From Gemmatimonas sp. (lineage in GTDB: Bacteria > Gemmatimonadota > Gemmatimonadetes > Gemmatimonadales > Gemmatimonadaceae): a stretch of 64,000 bases of DNA. The position numbers and the translations under genes are program-made. Location of the stretch: the NCBI GenBank assembly GCA_023910675.1, contig JAAVWC010000015.1, positions 1 to 64,000 on the forward strand, given 5' to 3'. Under the pieces are notes generated by a model. The model was given only the letters and a program-made list of their open reading frames with translations, was not told the origin of the DNA and made no database searches. Of this stretch, positions 18,381 through 26,933 are shown piece by piece (position 1 is the stretch's first letter; the number at the start of each line of letters is the position of its first letter).

Positions 18381-18435
18381 ACAAAAAAGGTGCACGGTTA
18401 TGGCGCGCCATGGAATCGGGCGGTAGTCTCCCGCC

Positions 18436-19605
18436 ATGCCATCCACAGCCTCTCGCCTGTCCGTTTTCACGGAATCCGTCATTCGCGGTACGACGCGTCT
18501 CGCCAACCAGCATGGCGCCATCAACCTGTCGCAGGGCTTCCCCGACTTCGACCCCCCGGAGGTGCTGCTGGAAGGGCTCGAGCGCGCCACGCGCGGGCCG
18601 TTTCACCAGTACGCCGTCACGTGGGGCGCGCCGCGATTTCGGCAGGCGCTGGCGAAAAAGATCAGTCACTTCACGACGCTCGACGTCGATCCCGATCAGC
18701 ATCTCGTGGTGACGTGCGGCAGCACGGAAGCGATGATGGTGGCGATGATGACGGCGTGCAATCCGGGCGACAAGGTCATCGTCTTCTCGCCGTTCTACGA
18801 GAACTATGCCGCCGACGCCATTCTGTCTGGCGCCGAGCCCATTTACGTGCCGCTGCACCCGCCCGGCTTCGGCTTCGACGAAGACGACTTGGCGAAGGCG
18901 TTCGCGCAGCGTCCCAAGGCCATTGTGATCTGCAATCCGTCGAACCCCAGCGGCAAAGTGTTCACGCGCGATGAGCTGATGACGATTCTGAAGTACGCCG
19001 AACAGTACGATACGTGGGTCATCACCGACGAACCGTACGAGCACATCATCTACGCGCCGAACGAGCACGTGTACTTCAATACGCTCCCCGGGGCCTTTGA
19101 GCGCACGATCACGTGCAACTCGCTGAGCAAGACGTACTCGATTACCGGGTGGCGCCTGGGCTATGTGCACGCGCCGGCGTCGGTGATCAATCAGGCCAAG
19201 AAGGTACATGACTTTCTCACCGTCGGGGCAGCAGCGCCGCTCATGGAAGCGGCCGTCGGCGCGCTCGAACTGCCGCCGTCGTACTACGCGGGGCTCACGG
19301 AGATCTACACCGCGAAGCGCGAACTCTTTCTCGATATTCTGCGCACGACGGGGCTGCCCTTCACCGAGCCACAGGGCGCGTACTACGTCATGGTCGACAT
19401 CAGCGCGCTGGGCTTTGCCGACGATACCGCCGCGAGCGAGTGGCTGATCAAGGACGTCGGCGTGGCGGGCGTGCCGGGGTCGAGTTTCTTCCGCGAGCCG
19501 GTGAAGCATCTCATTCGCTTTCACTTCGCCAAGCGTGAGGACACGCTGCGCGCGGCGGGCGAGCGATTGGGCCAGTTGAGCGTGCGGGCGAACGCGGGTC
19601 GCTAA
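18436..19605 (+). CDS. PLP-dependent class I/II aminotransferase
   Basis: 389 residues. The fold-type I aminotransferase signature is complete: INLSQGFPDFDPP near the start, CGSTEAMMVA for phosphate binding, CNPSNPSGK, the Asp/Tyr pair in TDEPYEH, and the Schiff-base Lys232 in SLSKTYSITGWRLG. An arginine near the C-terminus (HLIRFHFA) binds the substrate carboxylate. The sequence is closest in pattern to methionine/kynurenine-type aminotransferases (YbdL-like), which act in methionine salvage or aromatic amino acid metabolism. Exact substrate is uncertain. A family 2 hairpin follows the stop codon. Confidence 0.88.
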   Translation: MPSTASRLSVFTESVIRGTTRLANQHGAINLSQGFPDFDPPEVLLEGLERATRGPFHQYAVTWGAPRFRQALAKKISHFTTLDVDPDQHLVVTCGSTEAMMVAMMTACNPGDKVIVFSPFYENYAADAILSGAEPIYVPLHPPGFGFDEDDLAKAFAQRPKAIVICNPSNPSGKVFTRDELMTILKYAEQYDTWVITDEPYEHIIYAPNEHVYFNTLPGAFERTITCNSLSKTYSITGWRLGYVHAPASVINQAKKVHDFLTVGAAAPLMEAAVGALELPPSYYAGLTEIYTAKRELFLDILRTTGLPFTEPQGAYYVMVDISALGFADDTAASEWLIKDVGVAGVPGSSFFREPVKHLIRFHFAKREDTLRAAGERLGQLSVRANAGR

Positions 19606-19613
19606 CCGCAGGT

Positions 19614-19720
19614 CCCCCGCCCCTGCCGTCTGTGGCTTCTGCGGTCTGCCGTCTCAGCGCGAACCCGCCGTATCGCGCCGAGACCGCAGACGGCAGCCAC
19701 ACAAACGGCAGGGGCGGGGG
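19614..19720. repeat. Hairpin repeat family 2, copy B
   Basis: A long inverted repeat beginning nine bases after the aminotransferase stop codon. The outer arms are CCCCCGCCCCTGCCGT and ACGGCAGGGGCGGGGG; the inner arms include GGTCTGCCGTCTCAGCGCGA paired with ATCGCGCCGAGACCGCAG. The apex loop is a few bases of CCCGCCG. It is downstream of a plus-strand gene and of the short minus-strand reading frames, so it could terminate transcription from both sides. Confidence 0.85.
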
Positions 19721-19733
19721 AACTGCGGGGGGC

Positions 19734-19847
19734 CTAGCGCGTCGAGCGCTCGGCGACGCTCCGGTCCGGCGCGCGCACGGACAGTGCCGCCACGGCCAGC
19801 GCACCCGCTCCGGCGAGAGCGGGCAGTCGCCATCGCCTACGGCGCAT
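19734..19847 (-). CDS. Possible 37-residue membrane peptide
   Basis: ATG 19847 overlaps the end of the preceding 53-residue frame (ATG inside its last codons). The peptide starts with five charged residues (MRRRRW), then a 19-residue Ala/Leu/Val hydrophobic stretch, then a short charged tail. The tight overlap and shared single-span design with the upstream frame are the only support. No homology is recognised and it could be spurious. Confidence 0.3.
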   Translation of the reverse strand: MRRRRWRLPALAGAGALAVAALSVRAPDRSVAERSTR

Positions 19848-19998
19848 ACCCATCACTCGGACGGGCGGGGACTACCCCAGGTACCGCCGCCGGCTCGACC
19901 GGCGCCGTTGCCGAGAAGTAGAGGGCCACGAGGACCAGCAAGGCGAAGGCGAGCATGGCAGCGCGGGCAGATCGCATCGCCCGAATATCGTTCGCCAT
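19837..19998 (-). CDS. Possible 53-residue single-span membrane protein
   Basis: From ATG 19998: a short charged N-terminus, one clear transmembrane helix (AMLAFALLVLVALYF), then a Pro/Ala/Val-rich tail. It lies downstream of the PafA-like phosphatase gene on the same strand, 148 bases after its stop, and overlaps the next small frame by 11 bases. A GGGGGAT upstream is too far for a good ribosome binding site. The family is not recognised. The remaining gene-free bases between 19999 and 20146 show nothing identifiable. Confidence 0.35.
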   Translation of the reverse strand: MANDIRAMRSARAAMLAFALLVLVALYFSATAPVEPAAVPGVVPARPSDGYAP

Positions 19999-20146
19999 TA
20001 CTGCGCGCGCGATCCCCCGAGCCTGTCGCGCGCGTCTTCCCAGAAACGACGGACCGGTCCGGGAATGTCCAAGGTGAGGGCCTGTTGGTAGAAGCGGCTC
20101 GCTGTCGAAACGATGCCGACAAGGGATCGTCTCCGTCCATCCCGCG

Positions 20147-21754
20147 TCAGCGCAGGGGCAGCGGAACCCCGTCAATTCGCTCAAGCACCTTCACGCCCAG
20201 CAGCTGCGCAAGCGTTGGCGCAATGTCGACCGTGCGTACGAACTGCGAACGCACGCCCGGCGTGACGCCGAAGCCACTGAACAGCAGCGGGACGTGCGAG
20301 TCGTAGTCGCGCGGCGATCCGTGAGACGCGATGTTGCCGCCCCACGTGGAGAGCGGATCGAGCGTGATGACCGCCTCCACGTTGACCTCCGCCGGAAACT
20401 GGTGCGACCAGCGTCGTGCAATTACGTCACTCGCGCTGTCGGCCAGCAGTTGCTGAAAGCGATCGGCCCGCGCCACCCCCGGCACGGTGCGGATTTGCGC
20501 GAGAAAGAAATCGAGCGCTGCGTCGAAGTCCGCGGGCTTCTTGAACAGCCTGCGGTCGGCGAGCACGATGTTGACGTCGGTCTCGATGGCGAACGTGTCC
20601 ACCTTGAGCGCCCGCAGTTTGTCGCGGAGCGCGGGAATGATCGGCGCGAGCGAGACGCGACGCGGCGTGGGCTGCATGCTCGCCGGCGCCAGCTCGGGAA
20701 TGGTCCCCACGCCGTGATCGCTCGTGAGCACCACCGTGATGCTCGACGAGTCGCGCATTTTGTAGAGCGAGTCGAGAAACGCCCCGATGGCGCGGTCGAC
20801 GCGCAGCACCTGATCGTGCATTTCGCGCGAGTCGGGCCCGTAGTTGTGTCCGATCACATCGGTGGCCGACAGTGACACGGCAAGCAAGTCGGTCTGCGCA
20901 TTCGCGCCGGTGCCCGCGCCCAGCTTCAGTGATTCCACGCCGTACAGCGCGAACGCGAGCACCATGTCGTCGATGAACGGGGTGATGCGCACCGCCGCCG
21001 CGGCATCGATGACGTCTTCAGTCACCTTGTGCGGAAAGACAAAATTGCGCCCCGCCATCTCGATGGGGACGCTGTCCTTCTCGGCATACGCACTGTCGGG
21101 AAGGAGGAGCGACCAGGACGTGCCCGCATACTTCGCGACCATCTGGCGGTTGTTGAACGCCATCACCCACGTCGGCAGGTCGTTGCGATAGTAGGTGCTG
21201 GTGAGAAAACGGCCGTCGATGGAGTACCAATACACGTCGGCCTTGGATCGCCCCACCGGGAGGATGGCGCCGCGGTCCTTCATGGAGACCGAGAGCGTGC
21301 GCGAGCGCTTGTCGGCGGCGGTCATCCAGTCCACGAGCGTGGTGCCGCGAAAGCGGGTGGGGGAGGCCCCTGGGCCATAGCCGCCCGCGACCAGTGGCGC
21401 CGACGGGTCATCCACCCCGATGGCGTTCATCATGATCCCTGTCGAGCGCGGAAAACGTCCCGAGAGCAGGGTGGCATGGCCCGGTGCGGTCTCGGTGATG
21501 GCATGGTCGTGATGCGCATCGGCGAATCGGGCGCCGCCGTGGGCGAGACGGGCAATGCCGCCCGTCAGCTGGGCGCCGTACCGCTCGAGATAGTCCGCGC
21601 GGAACTGGTCGATTGTGATGAGCACGACCAACGAGGGCTTCTGTTGTGCCCGCTCGGCACTCTCGGGCGAGGCCGGAGGGGGGACGGGCGGTACCGCCCC
21701 GGCCATGCAGGCCACGGCAACGAGCAGGGAGAGTCCGCATAGAGAACGCTTCAT
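20147..21754 (-). CDS. PafA-like alkaline phosphatase family protein
   Basis: 535 residues from ATG 21754. The N-terminus is a signal peptide with a possible lipobox (VAVAC). The alkaline-phosphatase-superfamily core shows ITIDQFRADYLERY (first metal Asp), the nucleophile Thr in HAITETAPGHATLLSG, DVIGHNYGPDSREMHD (metal ligands) and VVLTSDHGVG, with a late His in the GSPRDYDSHVPLL stretch. This pattern matches PafA, a calcium-activated, phosphate-insensitive phosphomonoesterase secreted to scavenge phosphate. It is divergent from the DUF4956 gene. Confidence 0.88.
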   Translation of the reverse strand: MKRSLCGLSLLVAVACMAGAVPPVPPPASPESAERAQQKPSLVVLITIDQFRADYLERYGAQLTGGIARLAHGGARFADAHHDHAITETAPGHATLLSGRFPRSTGIMMNAIGVDDPSAPLVAGGYGPGASPTRFRGTTLVDWMTAADKRSRTLSVSMKDRGAILPVGRSKADVYWYSIDGRFLTSTYYRNDLPTWVMAFNNRQMVAKYAGTSWSLLLPDSAYAEKDSVPIEMAGRNFVFPHKVTEDVIDAAAAVRITPFIDDMVLAFALYGVESLKLGAGTGANAQTDLLAVSLSATDVIGHNYGPDSREMHDQVLRVDRAIGAFLDSLYKMRDSSSITVVLTSDHGVGTIPELAPASMQPTPRRVSLAPIIPALRDKLRALKVDTFAIETDVNIVLADRRLFKKPADFDAALDFFLAQIRTVPGVARADRFQQLLADSASDVIARRWSHQFPAEVNVEAVITLDPLSTWGGNIASHGSPRDYDSHVPLLFSGFGVTPGVRSQFVRTVDIAPTLAQLLGVKVLERIDGVPLPLR

Positions 21755-21851
21755 GCGCCGAATGTATGGCGCGAACGCCGTGGACGCACGATACTGGACG
21801 TTGCATCGTTTCCAGTCTGTCCCTGATACCATTCTTGTGGAGCAACCGTTC

Positions 21852-22889
21852 ATGAGCGGACGCGGGTGGCGGTCTACTCCGGCCAGTCGGGTGGTCGTGC
21901 GCTGCCTCGTGTACTACGCGGTGCTCGTCTTGGTCACGGCCTACCTCGCGCGACGGGGAGCCAGCCGGTTGCCCCCGTCGCTGGAGGCACTCATGGGGAT
22001 GGGTGCCCAGTCGGTCAGCCCATCCGCCTCCTTCAGCGATCTGGCCAACGCGCCGCCACTCGTCGGCCTCGACGAGGCCACGCTGGCGGTCACGGTCGGC
22101 GTGGCCATGGCAGCGGCGGCACTGCTGTCGCTGCCGGTGGCGTGGATCTATCTGCTCACGCGCGCCAAGCGCGGCTACCAGCAGTCGGTCGTGCAGCTGC
22201 TCGTGGTGCTCCCCACGGTGGTCGCCGGCATCGTGCTGCTGGTGAAGTACTCGCTCGCTCTCGCCTTCTCGCTTGCCGGCATTGTGGCGGCGGTCCGCTT
22301 CCGCAACTCGCTCGACGACTCGAAAGATGCGGTCTATGTGTTTCTGGCGACCGCCATCGGGTTGTCGTCGGCGGTGAATCTGCCGGTGGCGGCGGTGCTC
22401 TCGATGGGATTCAACGTCCTGGCCTTTGCGCTCTGGTACACCGATTTCGGCAACGCCCCCGTGGAGCTCGACGGACGCTTGGCCGAACGCAAACTGCAGC
22501 GTGCCAAGCAGATGTCCCGCACCGGCACGTTCGTCGCACGCATGGACGACGAAGTGCTCAAGAACATGACGACCGAGCAGCTCGAAGGACTCGCCGATCG
22601 GGCCTGGCGTCGCGCCAGGGCGAATAACATGACCACGGAAATGCCCGTGGTGGTCGAAGAAAAGACGCTCCGCCTCACCACCGTCAACGCCACCATTTTG
22701 CGGCGCGTGCTCGAGCCGCGCCTTTCGGAATTCGTGAAAACGTGGCGATTCGGTAGTATGGACGTTGGCGAAGAGCAGACGGTCATCGAGTACCGCGTGC
22801 AGCTGCGCAAGAAGAGCACCCCCGAAGACCTGCTCTCGCTCGTGCGCGCGGCCGGTGCGTCACAACTGTCCGCGGCCGAGATCGAATGA
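21852..22889 (+). CDS. DUF4956 family membrane protein
   Basis: 345 residues from ATG 21852, with GTGGAG about nine bases upstream. The N-terminal half has four to five transmembrane helices, including VVAGIVLLVKYSLALAFSLA and the conserved loop RFRNSLDDSKDAVYVFLA, diagnostic of DUF4956. A soluble C-terminal domain of about 140 residues follows. In many bacteria DUF4956 genes neighbour CotH-like and VTC-type polyphosphate polymerase genes. Here the last codon overlaps a possible start of the next gene (ATGA), so the two are co-expressed; no VTC gene is nearby. Confidence 0.85.
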   Translation: MSGRGWRSTPASRVVVRCLVYYAVLVLVTAYLARRGASRLPPSLEALMGMGAQSVSPSASFSDLANAPPLVGLDEATLAVTVGVAMAAAALLSLPVAWIYLLTRAKRGYQQSVVQLLVVLPTVVAGIVLLVKYSLALAFSLAGIVAAVRFRNSLDDSKDAVYVFLATAIGLSSAVNLPVAAVLSMGFNVLAFALWYTDFGNAPVELDGRLAERKLQRAKQMSRTGTFVARMDDEVLKNMTTEQLEGLADRAWRRARANNMTTEMPVVVEEKTLRLTTVNATILRRVLEPRLSEFVKTWRFGSMDVGEEQTVIEYRVQLRKKSTPEDLLSLVRAAGASQLSAAEIE

Positions 22890-22900
22890 TTGACTTCACG

Positions 22901-22907
22901 AGGGGGG
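22901..22907 (+). promoter_or_regulatory. Shine-Dalgarno AGGGGGG favouring ATG 22913
   Basis: A G-rich Shine-Dalgarno sequence five bases before ATG 22913. It favours this start over ATG 22886, which overlaps the upstream stop codon but has no such site and would leave a nine-residue extension before the signal peptide. Confidence 0.55.
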
Positions 22908-22912
22908 CCAGC

Positions 22913-23980
22913 ATGCCACACGCCTTGCGACGTTCCTTCGTTCAGGCTACGGCTGTGGTCGCGTTCGTCCTGACCTCCACCATGCCCATGCTCGTCTCCG
23001 CACAGGAGACCAAGCCCAAAATGCCCAACCCGCGGTTGTTCCGCCGCGAAACACCGTTCGATATCACGCTGACGCTCAACCTCAAACAGATCAAGAAGGA
23101 CAAGCAGCAGGACGCGCCGTGGCGGACTGCCACGGTGAGCTACACAGATTCGTCAGGCCAGAAGGTGTCGGTACCGGTGCGGGCAAGAACGCGCGGCGTG
23201 TGGCGTCTCAAGCATTGTGACTTTCCGCCGCTGCGTCTCAAGTTCGGTGGCAAGTCCGCCGATGGCACCGAGTTCGCGAATCTCGACGAGCCCAAGCTCG
23301 TGGGCTACTGCCGCAACACCCCGCAATACGAGCAGTACAACCTGCAGGAAGCACAGCTGTACCGCGTGTACCGCCAGCTCACCGACCTGTCGCACAAGGT
23401 GCGTATTCTCCGCATCGCCTACGCCGACAGCGCCACGGGCACGGTGGAAACGACACGCTACGGCTTCCTCATCGAAGATCCCGCACAAATGGCCGCGCGG
23501 GCCGGTGGCACCATACTCGCACGAAAAGGGGCCACGGCCGACGATCTTGAGCCGTCCGCCAGCGCCATGGCCTACACGTTCTTGTATTTCATCGCGAACA
23601 CCGACGTGTCCTTCAACGGGCTGCACAACGGCGAAATCGTCTCGCTTCCCAACGGACTGTATGCACCGGTCACATACGACTACGATTTCGCTGGCGTGAT
23701 CAATGCCCACTATGCAGGGACCGATCCGTCGCTCCCCATTCGCAATGTGCGCACGCGGCTCTTCCGCGGCTGGTGTTCACAGGAAGCGGCGTACCCAGCG
23801 GTGTATGAACTCTTCCGCCAGAAACGCGCCGCGATTGAAGCGCTGTACGCCGATAGCATCGGCCGGTTGATTGCGCCCGGTACCATCAAGAGCACGCTGG
23901 CATACTACGATGAGTTCTACAAGGAAATCCGAACCGACGAGACGGCAAAGAGGTCCGTCTTCCGGGGTTGCCTCGGGTAG
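22913..23980 (+). CDS. Secreted CotH-related protein of unknown function
   Basis: 355 residues from ATG 22913 (ATG 22886 is possible). The signal peptide ends near VSAQE. The mature protein has a CotH-kinase-like order of motifs: RTRGVWRLKHCDFPPLRLKF, then QYEQYNLQEAQLYRVYRQLT, then TTRYGFLIED. I infer a distant CotH relationship from this pattern. CotH proteins are atypical protein kinases in spore coats and fungi. Pairing with DUF4956 supports the assignment, since those families co-occur. It ends exactly where the opposing histidine kinase ends, with abutting stop codons. Confidence 0.6.
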   Translation: MPHALRRSFVQATAVVAFVLTSTMPMLVSAQETKPKMPNPRLFRRETPFDITLTLNLKQIKKDKQQDAPWRTATVSYTDSSGQKVSVPVRARTRGVWRLKHCDFPPLRLKFGGKSADGTEFANLDEPKLVGYCRNTPQYEQYNLQEAQLYRVYRQLTDLSHKVRILRIAYADSATGTVETTRYGFLIEDPAQMAARAGGTILARKGATADDLEPSASAMAYTFLYFIANTDVSFNGLHNGEIVSLPNGLYAPVTYDYDFAGVINAHYAGTDPSLPIRNVRTRLFRGWCSQEAAYPAVYELFRQKRAAIEALYADSIGRLIAPGTIKSTLAYYDEFYKEIRTDETAKRSVFRGCLG

Positions 23981-25090
23981 TCATTGCACGACCTTCGGGA
24001 GCTCGCGAGGCAAGCGGAAGATGAACTCCGATCCGCCTCCCTCGCGCGCGCGGCACAGCACGTCGCCGCGTTGCGCACGCGCAAACGTGCGGGCGATGTT
24101 CAGGCCCATCCCCATGCTGGCTTCGCTGGACGACTCGACGGAGCTGCGCGTGTAGCGCCGCATGGGCGTGAACAACTTCTCCACGTCGCCCGTAATGCCG
24201 GGGCCGCGGTCCGCGACGATCATGTCGATGGTGGTATCCGCCGCGTGGACGAACACGTCGACCGGCGCCGTCGGCGCCGAGTAGCGCGCTGCGTTTTGCA
24301 GCAGGTTGCCTAGTACCTGCACCGACAACGTCAGGTCGCAGACGACCTGCAGCGCCTCATCCATCGCGGCGACACGCACCTGCCGATTGGTGAGCGCTGC
24401 CTCCCACGACTTCAGTGCCGTCTGAATGACATCGTTGGGCGCATGGTGCCGCGACATCAGGAGCGCACTCCCGCCTTCGCTCGCAAAGCGCTGCATGGTC
24501 CCGATGAACTCGCCCAGTCGCATCGCTTCTTCGCCAATGCGTCGAAGCGCTACATCGGGCTCGAACCCCGACGCGGGGTCGGCGAGCAGCGACAAGGTCG
24601 CGACCGGCGAGCGCAGATCATGCGCGACGGAGCCGAGGAGCGCGTTCTTGAGGCGATAAGCTTCTTTCAGAACGCGCGACGTCGACGCTTCCCGCTCCAA
24701 TTGCAGCCGTTCGCGGCTCAGTCGCTCCACTTCACGGGTCCGCTCTTCGGCAATGCGTCGCGCCGCTTGCTCGGTGGCGAACCGCTCGGAGATCATCCAC
24801 CCCGTCACCAGAAATCCGAGCAGCACGATCCAGTCGAGGTTCGTCGCGGAAAGAACCGTGAAACGTGGCGGCACGAAGTACCAGTCCACCGCCAGATAGC
24901 TCAGGACAACGAGCGTGAGCGACAGCGCGCGCCCACCGTGCCGGCTCGCCGCGATGATCAGCACGAGATAGCCCACCATGCCGTGCGCTACGCGAATGTC
25001 GGGGAGCTGGGAGACGGAATAAAAGAACACCGTCACGACCAGATACATGGTCAACCAGAACAGCCACACCCGCGCTGTGCGCTGCGTCAC
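23981..25090 (-). CDS. Sensor histidine kinase with DUF4118 (KdpD-type) membrane domain
   Basis: 369 residues from GTG 25090, which overlaps the response regulator stop codon (GTGA). Residues about 10-105 form the four-helix DUF4118 membrane domain found in KdpD. A coiled-coil linker rich in Arg/Glu follows, then the HisKA box with the phospho-accepting His in GSVAHDLRSPVATL. The HATPase domain has NLLQNAARYS (N box), DRGPGI (G1) and GMGLNIA (G2). Unlike KdpD there is no N-terminal KdpD/UspA sensor domain, and no kdpFABC genes are nearby, so the signal may differ from potassium limitation. Confidence 0.88.
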   Translation of the reverse strand: MTQRTARVWLFWLTMYLVVTVFFYSVSQLPDIRVAHGMVGYLVLIIAASRHGGRALSLTLVVLSYLAVDWYFVPPRFTVLSATNLDWIVLLGFLVTGWMISERFATEQAARRIAEERTREVERLSRERLQLEREASTSRVLKEAYRLKNALLGSVAHDLRSPVATLSLLADPASGFEPDVALRRIGEEAMRLGEFIGTMQRFASEGGSALLMSRHHAPNDVIQTALKSWEAALTNRQVRVAAMDEALQVVCDLTLSVQVLGNLLQNAARYSAPTAPVDVFVHAADTTIDMIVADRGPGITGDVEKLFTPMRRYTRSSVESSSEASMGMGLNIARTFARAQRGDVLCRAREGGGSEFIFRLPRELPKVVQ

Positions 25091-25806
25091 TTGGGCCCGT
25101 TGAACCGGTATCCGACTCCGGGCTCGGTGATGATCAGTCGCGGCATCTGCGGGCTGGGTTCGATCTTGCGGCGCAGGTGGGTGATATGCACGCGCACATG
25201 CGTCGAGTAGTCGCCGAACTCACGATCCCACACGAGGTCCCACAGCTGTTTCGCGGAGAGGGTACGCCCCGCGTGCAGCACCAAGGCACGAAGCAGCGCC
25301 CACTCGGTCGGGGTGAGGCGCTGTGGCTGCCCGTTGCGCACGATGCGCTGACTCACCAGGTCGATCTCGACACCGTCGACGACGATCTGGGCCCACGAGC
25401 GCGCGGCGAGCGAGGTGATGGCGCGTCGGAGCTGGCCCCGCACGCGGGCAAGCAGCTCGGCGGCGCCGCACGGCTTGATGAGAAAGTCGTCGGCGCCCGC
25501 GTCGAGCAGCGCGACCTTGGCATCTTCGGTGTCGCGCCCCGACAACACGATGATCGGGACGTCGGTCAACGCCCGCAGTCGGGTGACCAGTTCGGTCCCG
25601 TCCCCATCGGGGAGCCCCAGATCGAGCACGATCAAGTCGGGTTTCGCGTTGCCGGCCTCGCGAAAGGCCTCGGCCAACGTGGATGCCGTGCGTACGTCGC
25701 GGCAGATGGTCCCGAGGATATGGGCAAGCGTCTCGCGCAACGCATCGTCATCTTCGACGATGAGTATCCGTTCCGGATCGAGCCACTCCCCGGTTTGATA
25801 CGGCAT
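25087..25806 (-). CDS. OmpR/KdpE-family response regulator
   Basis: 239 residues from ATG 25806, with GGAG five bases upstream. The receiver domain has the acidic pair in VEDDDALRE, the phospho-acceptor Asp in LIVLDLGLPDGDG, a Ser in VLSGRD and the Lys in FLIKP. The C-terminal winged helix (LTPTEWALLRALVLHAGRTL, THVRVHITHLRRKI, EPGVGYRF) is OmpR-type DNA-binding. It is cotranscribed with the DUF4118 kinase through a 4-bp overlap. The target genes are unknown. Confidence 0.92.
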   Translation of the reverse strand: MPYQTGEWLDPERILIVEDDDALRETLAHILGTICRDVRTASTLAEAFREAGNAKPDLIVLDLGLPDGDGTELVTRLRALTDVPIIVLSGRDTEDAKVALLDAGADDFLIKPCGAAELLARVRGQLRRAITSLAARSWAQIVVDGVEIDLVSQRIVRNGQPQRLTPTEWALLRALVLHAGRTLSAKQLWDLVWDREFGDYSTHVRVHITHLRRKIEPSPQMPRLIITEPGVGYRFNGPK

Positions 25807-25954
25807 GGCGCTCCATCGATCGAGGCGAAAGACGGTCGGACCAGATGATCCGCCCGCCCAGCGGTACCAATCGGACCGCTAAAGCACCCCTAAATCCTAA
25901 TCCCGAGAGGACGCGAATATCAAACCGGTCGCCGCGTGCGGCCGGCGCCCGTCG

Positions 25955-26257
25955 TCAGTGAGCGGCCGGGACGCCCGTCTGCTGCTTCGCGACGCGCGCG
26001 AGCACCACGTACGACATGATGCGGATACGCAAGCCTTTGGCGCACACGGCGGCCAGCTCGTTCAGCCGTTCGAGCGCGTCCAACACCGGCAGCAACTCCT
26101 CGGGGGAGGGGGCCATGGTCGCGTCGTACCCTGCCGCGATGCACGCCGAGCGCCACAGCTCCTCGACGTCCTCGTCGTCCACATACCGGGCCAAGGAGGC
26201 GAGCACCATGGCCCGTGACGGCGCTTCGAGGCGGTAGCCTGGAATCGTCTCGGTCAC
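25955..26257 (-). CDS. Hypothetical 100-residue helical protein
   Basis: From GTG 26257, overlapping the GAF gene stop codon (GTGA), so it is translated with that gene. The sequence is mostly predicted helix with no membrane segment: an acidic middle (YVDDEDVEELWRSAC) and a hydrophobic ELAAVCAKGLRIRI stretch. I do not recognise a family. Its coupling suggests that it works with or binds the GAF protein. Confidence 0.65.
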   Translation of the reverse strand: MTETIPGYRLEAPSRAMVLASLARYVDDEDVEELWRSACIAAGYDATMAPSPEELLPVLDALERLNELAAVCAKGLRIRIMSYVVLARVAKQQTGVPAAH

Positions 26258-26838
26258 GGCAGCAGCTCTACACGACGCGTCTCGATACGACGCATGGCTT
26301 CAGCGGCATACCGCTTCAACGTGGCCAACTCCGCGTCCGTGAATGCCTTCGCCTCGACGCCCGCTACGCACAGCGATCCCAGCGCCTGCCCGCGCGAACT
26401 GACCAGCGGCATGCCGGCGTAGCAGCGCAGCCCATCCTGAGATACCAGGGGACTGTCCTGGACCAGCGGATTGGTCTGTGCGTCGTTCACCACGAACGCC
26501 GCCTTGGTCGCCACCGTATAGCGGCAGAACGACCACTCGGACGGGGTCCCGCCCGCTTCCTCGAGCCATCCGCCCAGCCCATGGTGCGCCGCAAAATGCT
26601 GCGCTTCATCGAGCACGATGGTCACGAGCCCTATGGGCACACCCATGGCTGCCGAGGCCTCGCCGCAGATGTCCTGCAGCATGTGCTGGACGTCTGGTTC
26701 GGTGAGGCGAAGTGCCGCGATCTCCCGCAGCCGCTCCCGGTTCTGCAGCGACGCGGTTATGGCGCGCGGGTCTACCGCGTCCTGAGCCCCCTCGGCGGAG
26801 AACTGCGGAACCGGAGCCATCAATGTCACATCATCCAT
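26254..26838 (-). CDS. GAF domain protein
   Basis: 194 residues from ATG 26838. After about 30 polar residues there is a single GAF domain (about 45-185) of the type found before histidine kinases and diguanylate cyclases: GLVTIVLDEAQHF, SFCRYTVATKAAFVVNDAQ, YAGMPLVSSRGQALGSLCV. No output domain follows, so it is a stand-alone small-molecule or redox sensor that must act through a partner; the overlapping 100-residue gene is the obvious candidate. The Cys in SFCRY aligns with a common position in this GAF subfamily. Confidence 0.82.
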   Translation of the reverse strand: MDDVTLMAPVPQFSAEGAQDAVDPRAITASLQNRERLREIAALRLTEPDVQHMLQDICGEASAAMGVPIGLVTIVLDEAQHFAAHHGLGGWLEEAGGTPSEWSFCRYTVATKAAFVVNDAQTNPLVQDSPLVSQDGLRCYAGMPLVSSRGQALGSLCVAGVEAKAFTDAELATLKRYAAEAMRRIETRRVELLP

Positions 26839-26933
26839 GAACGTTGTCGTTCTCCATCGGTAACTCGTGTCTGCCTGATAATATCGGCCCGTCCCCCCGG
26901 AATCCGAAGAAACGGGCGTTTCGGACCTAGGTC

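Noticed and set aside
17890-19524. 544-codon minus-strand frame across the aminotransferase
   Set aside because: Antisense of the aminotransferase and out-of-frame with DUF3429; composition is Arg/His-rich shadow.
21801-21832. TTGCAT plus TGATAC as a sigma-70-type promoter for the DUF4956 gene
   Set aside because: Spacing is 17 bp but the -10 match is poor (two of six), so it was not listed as a feature.
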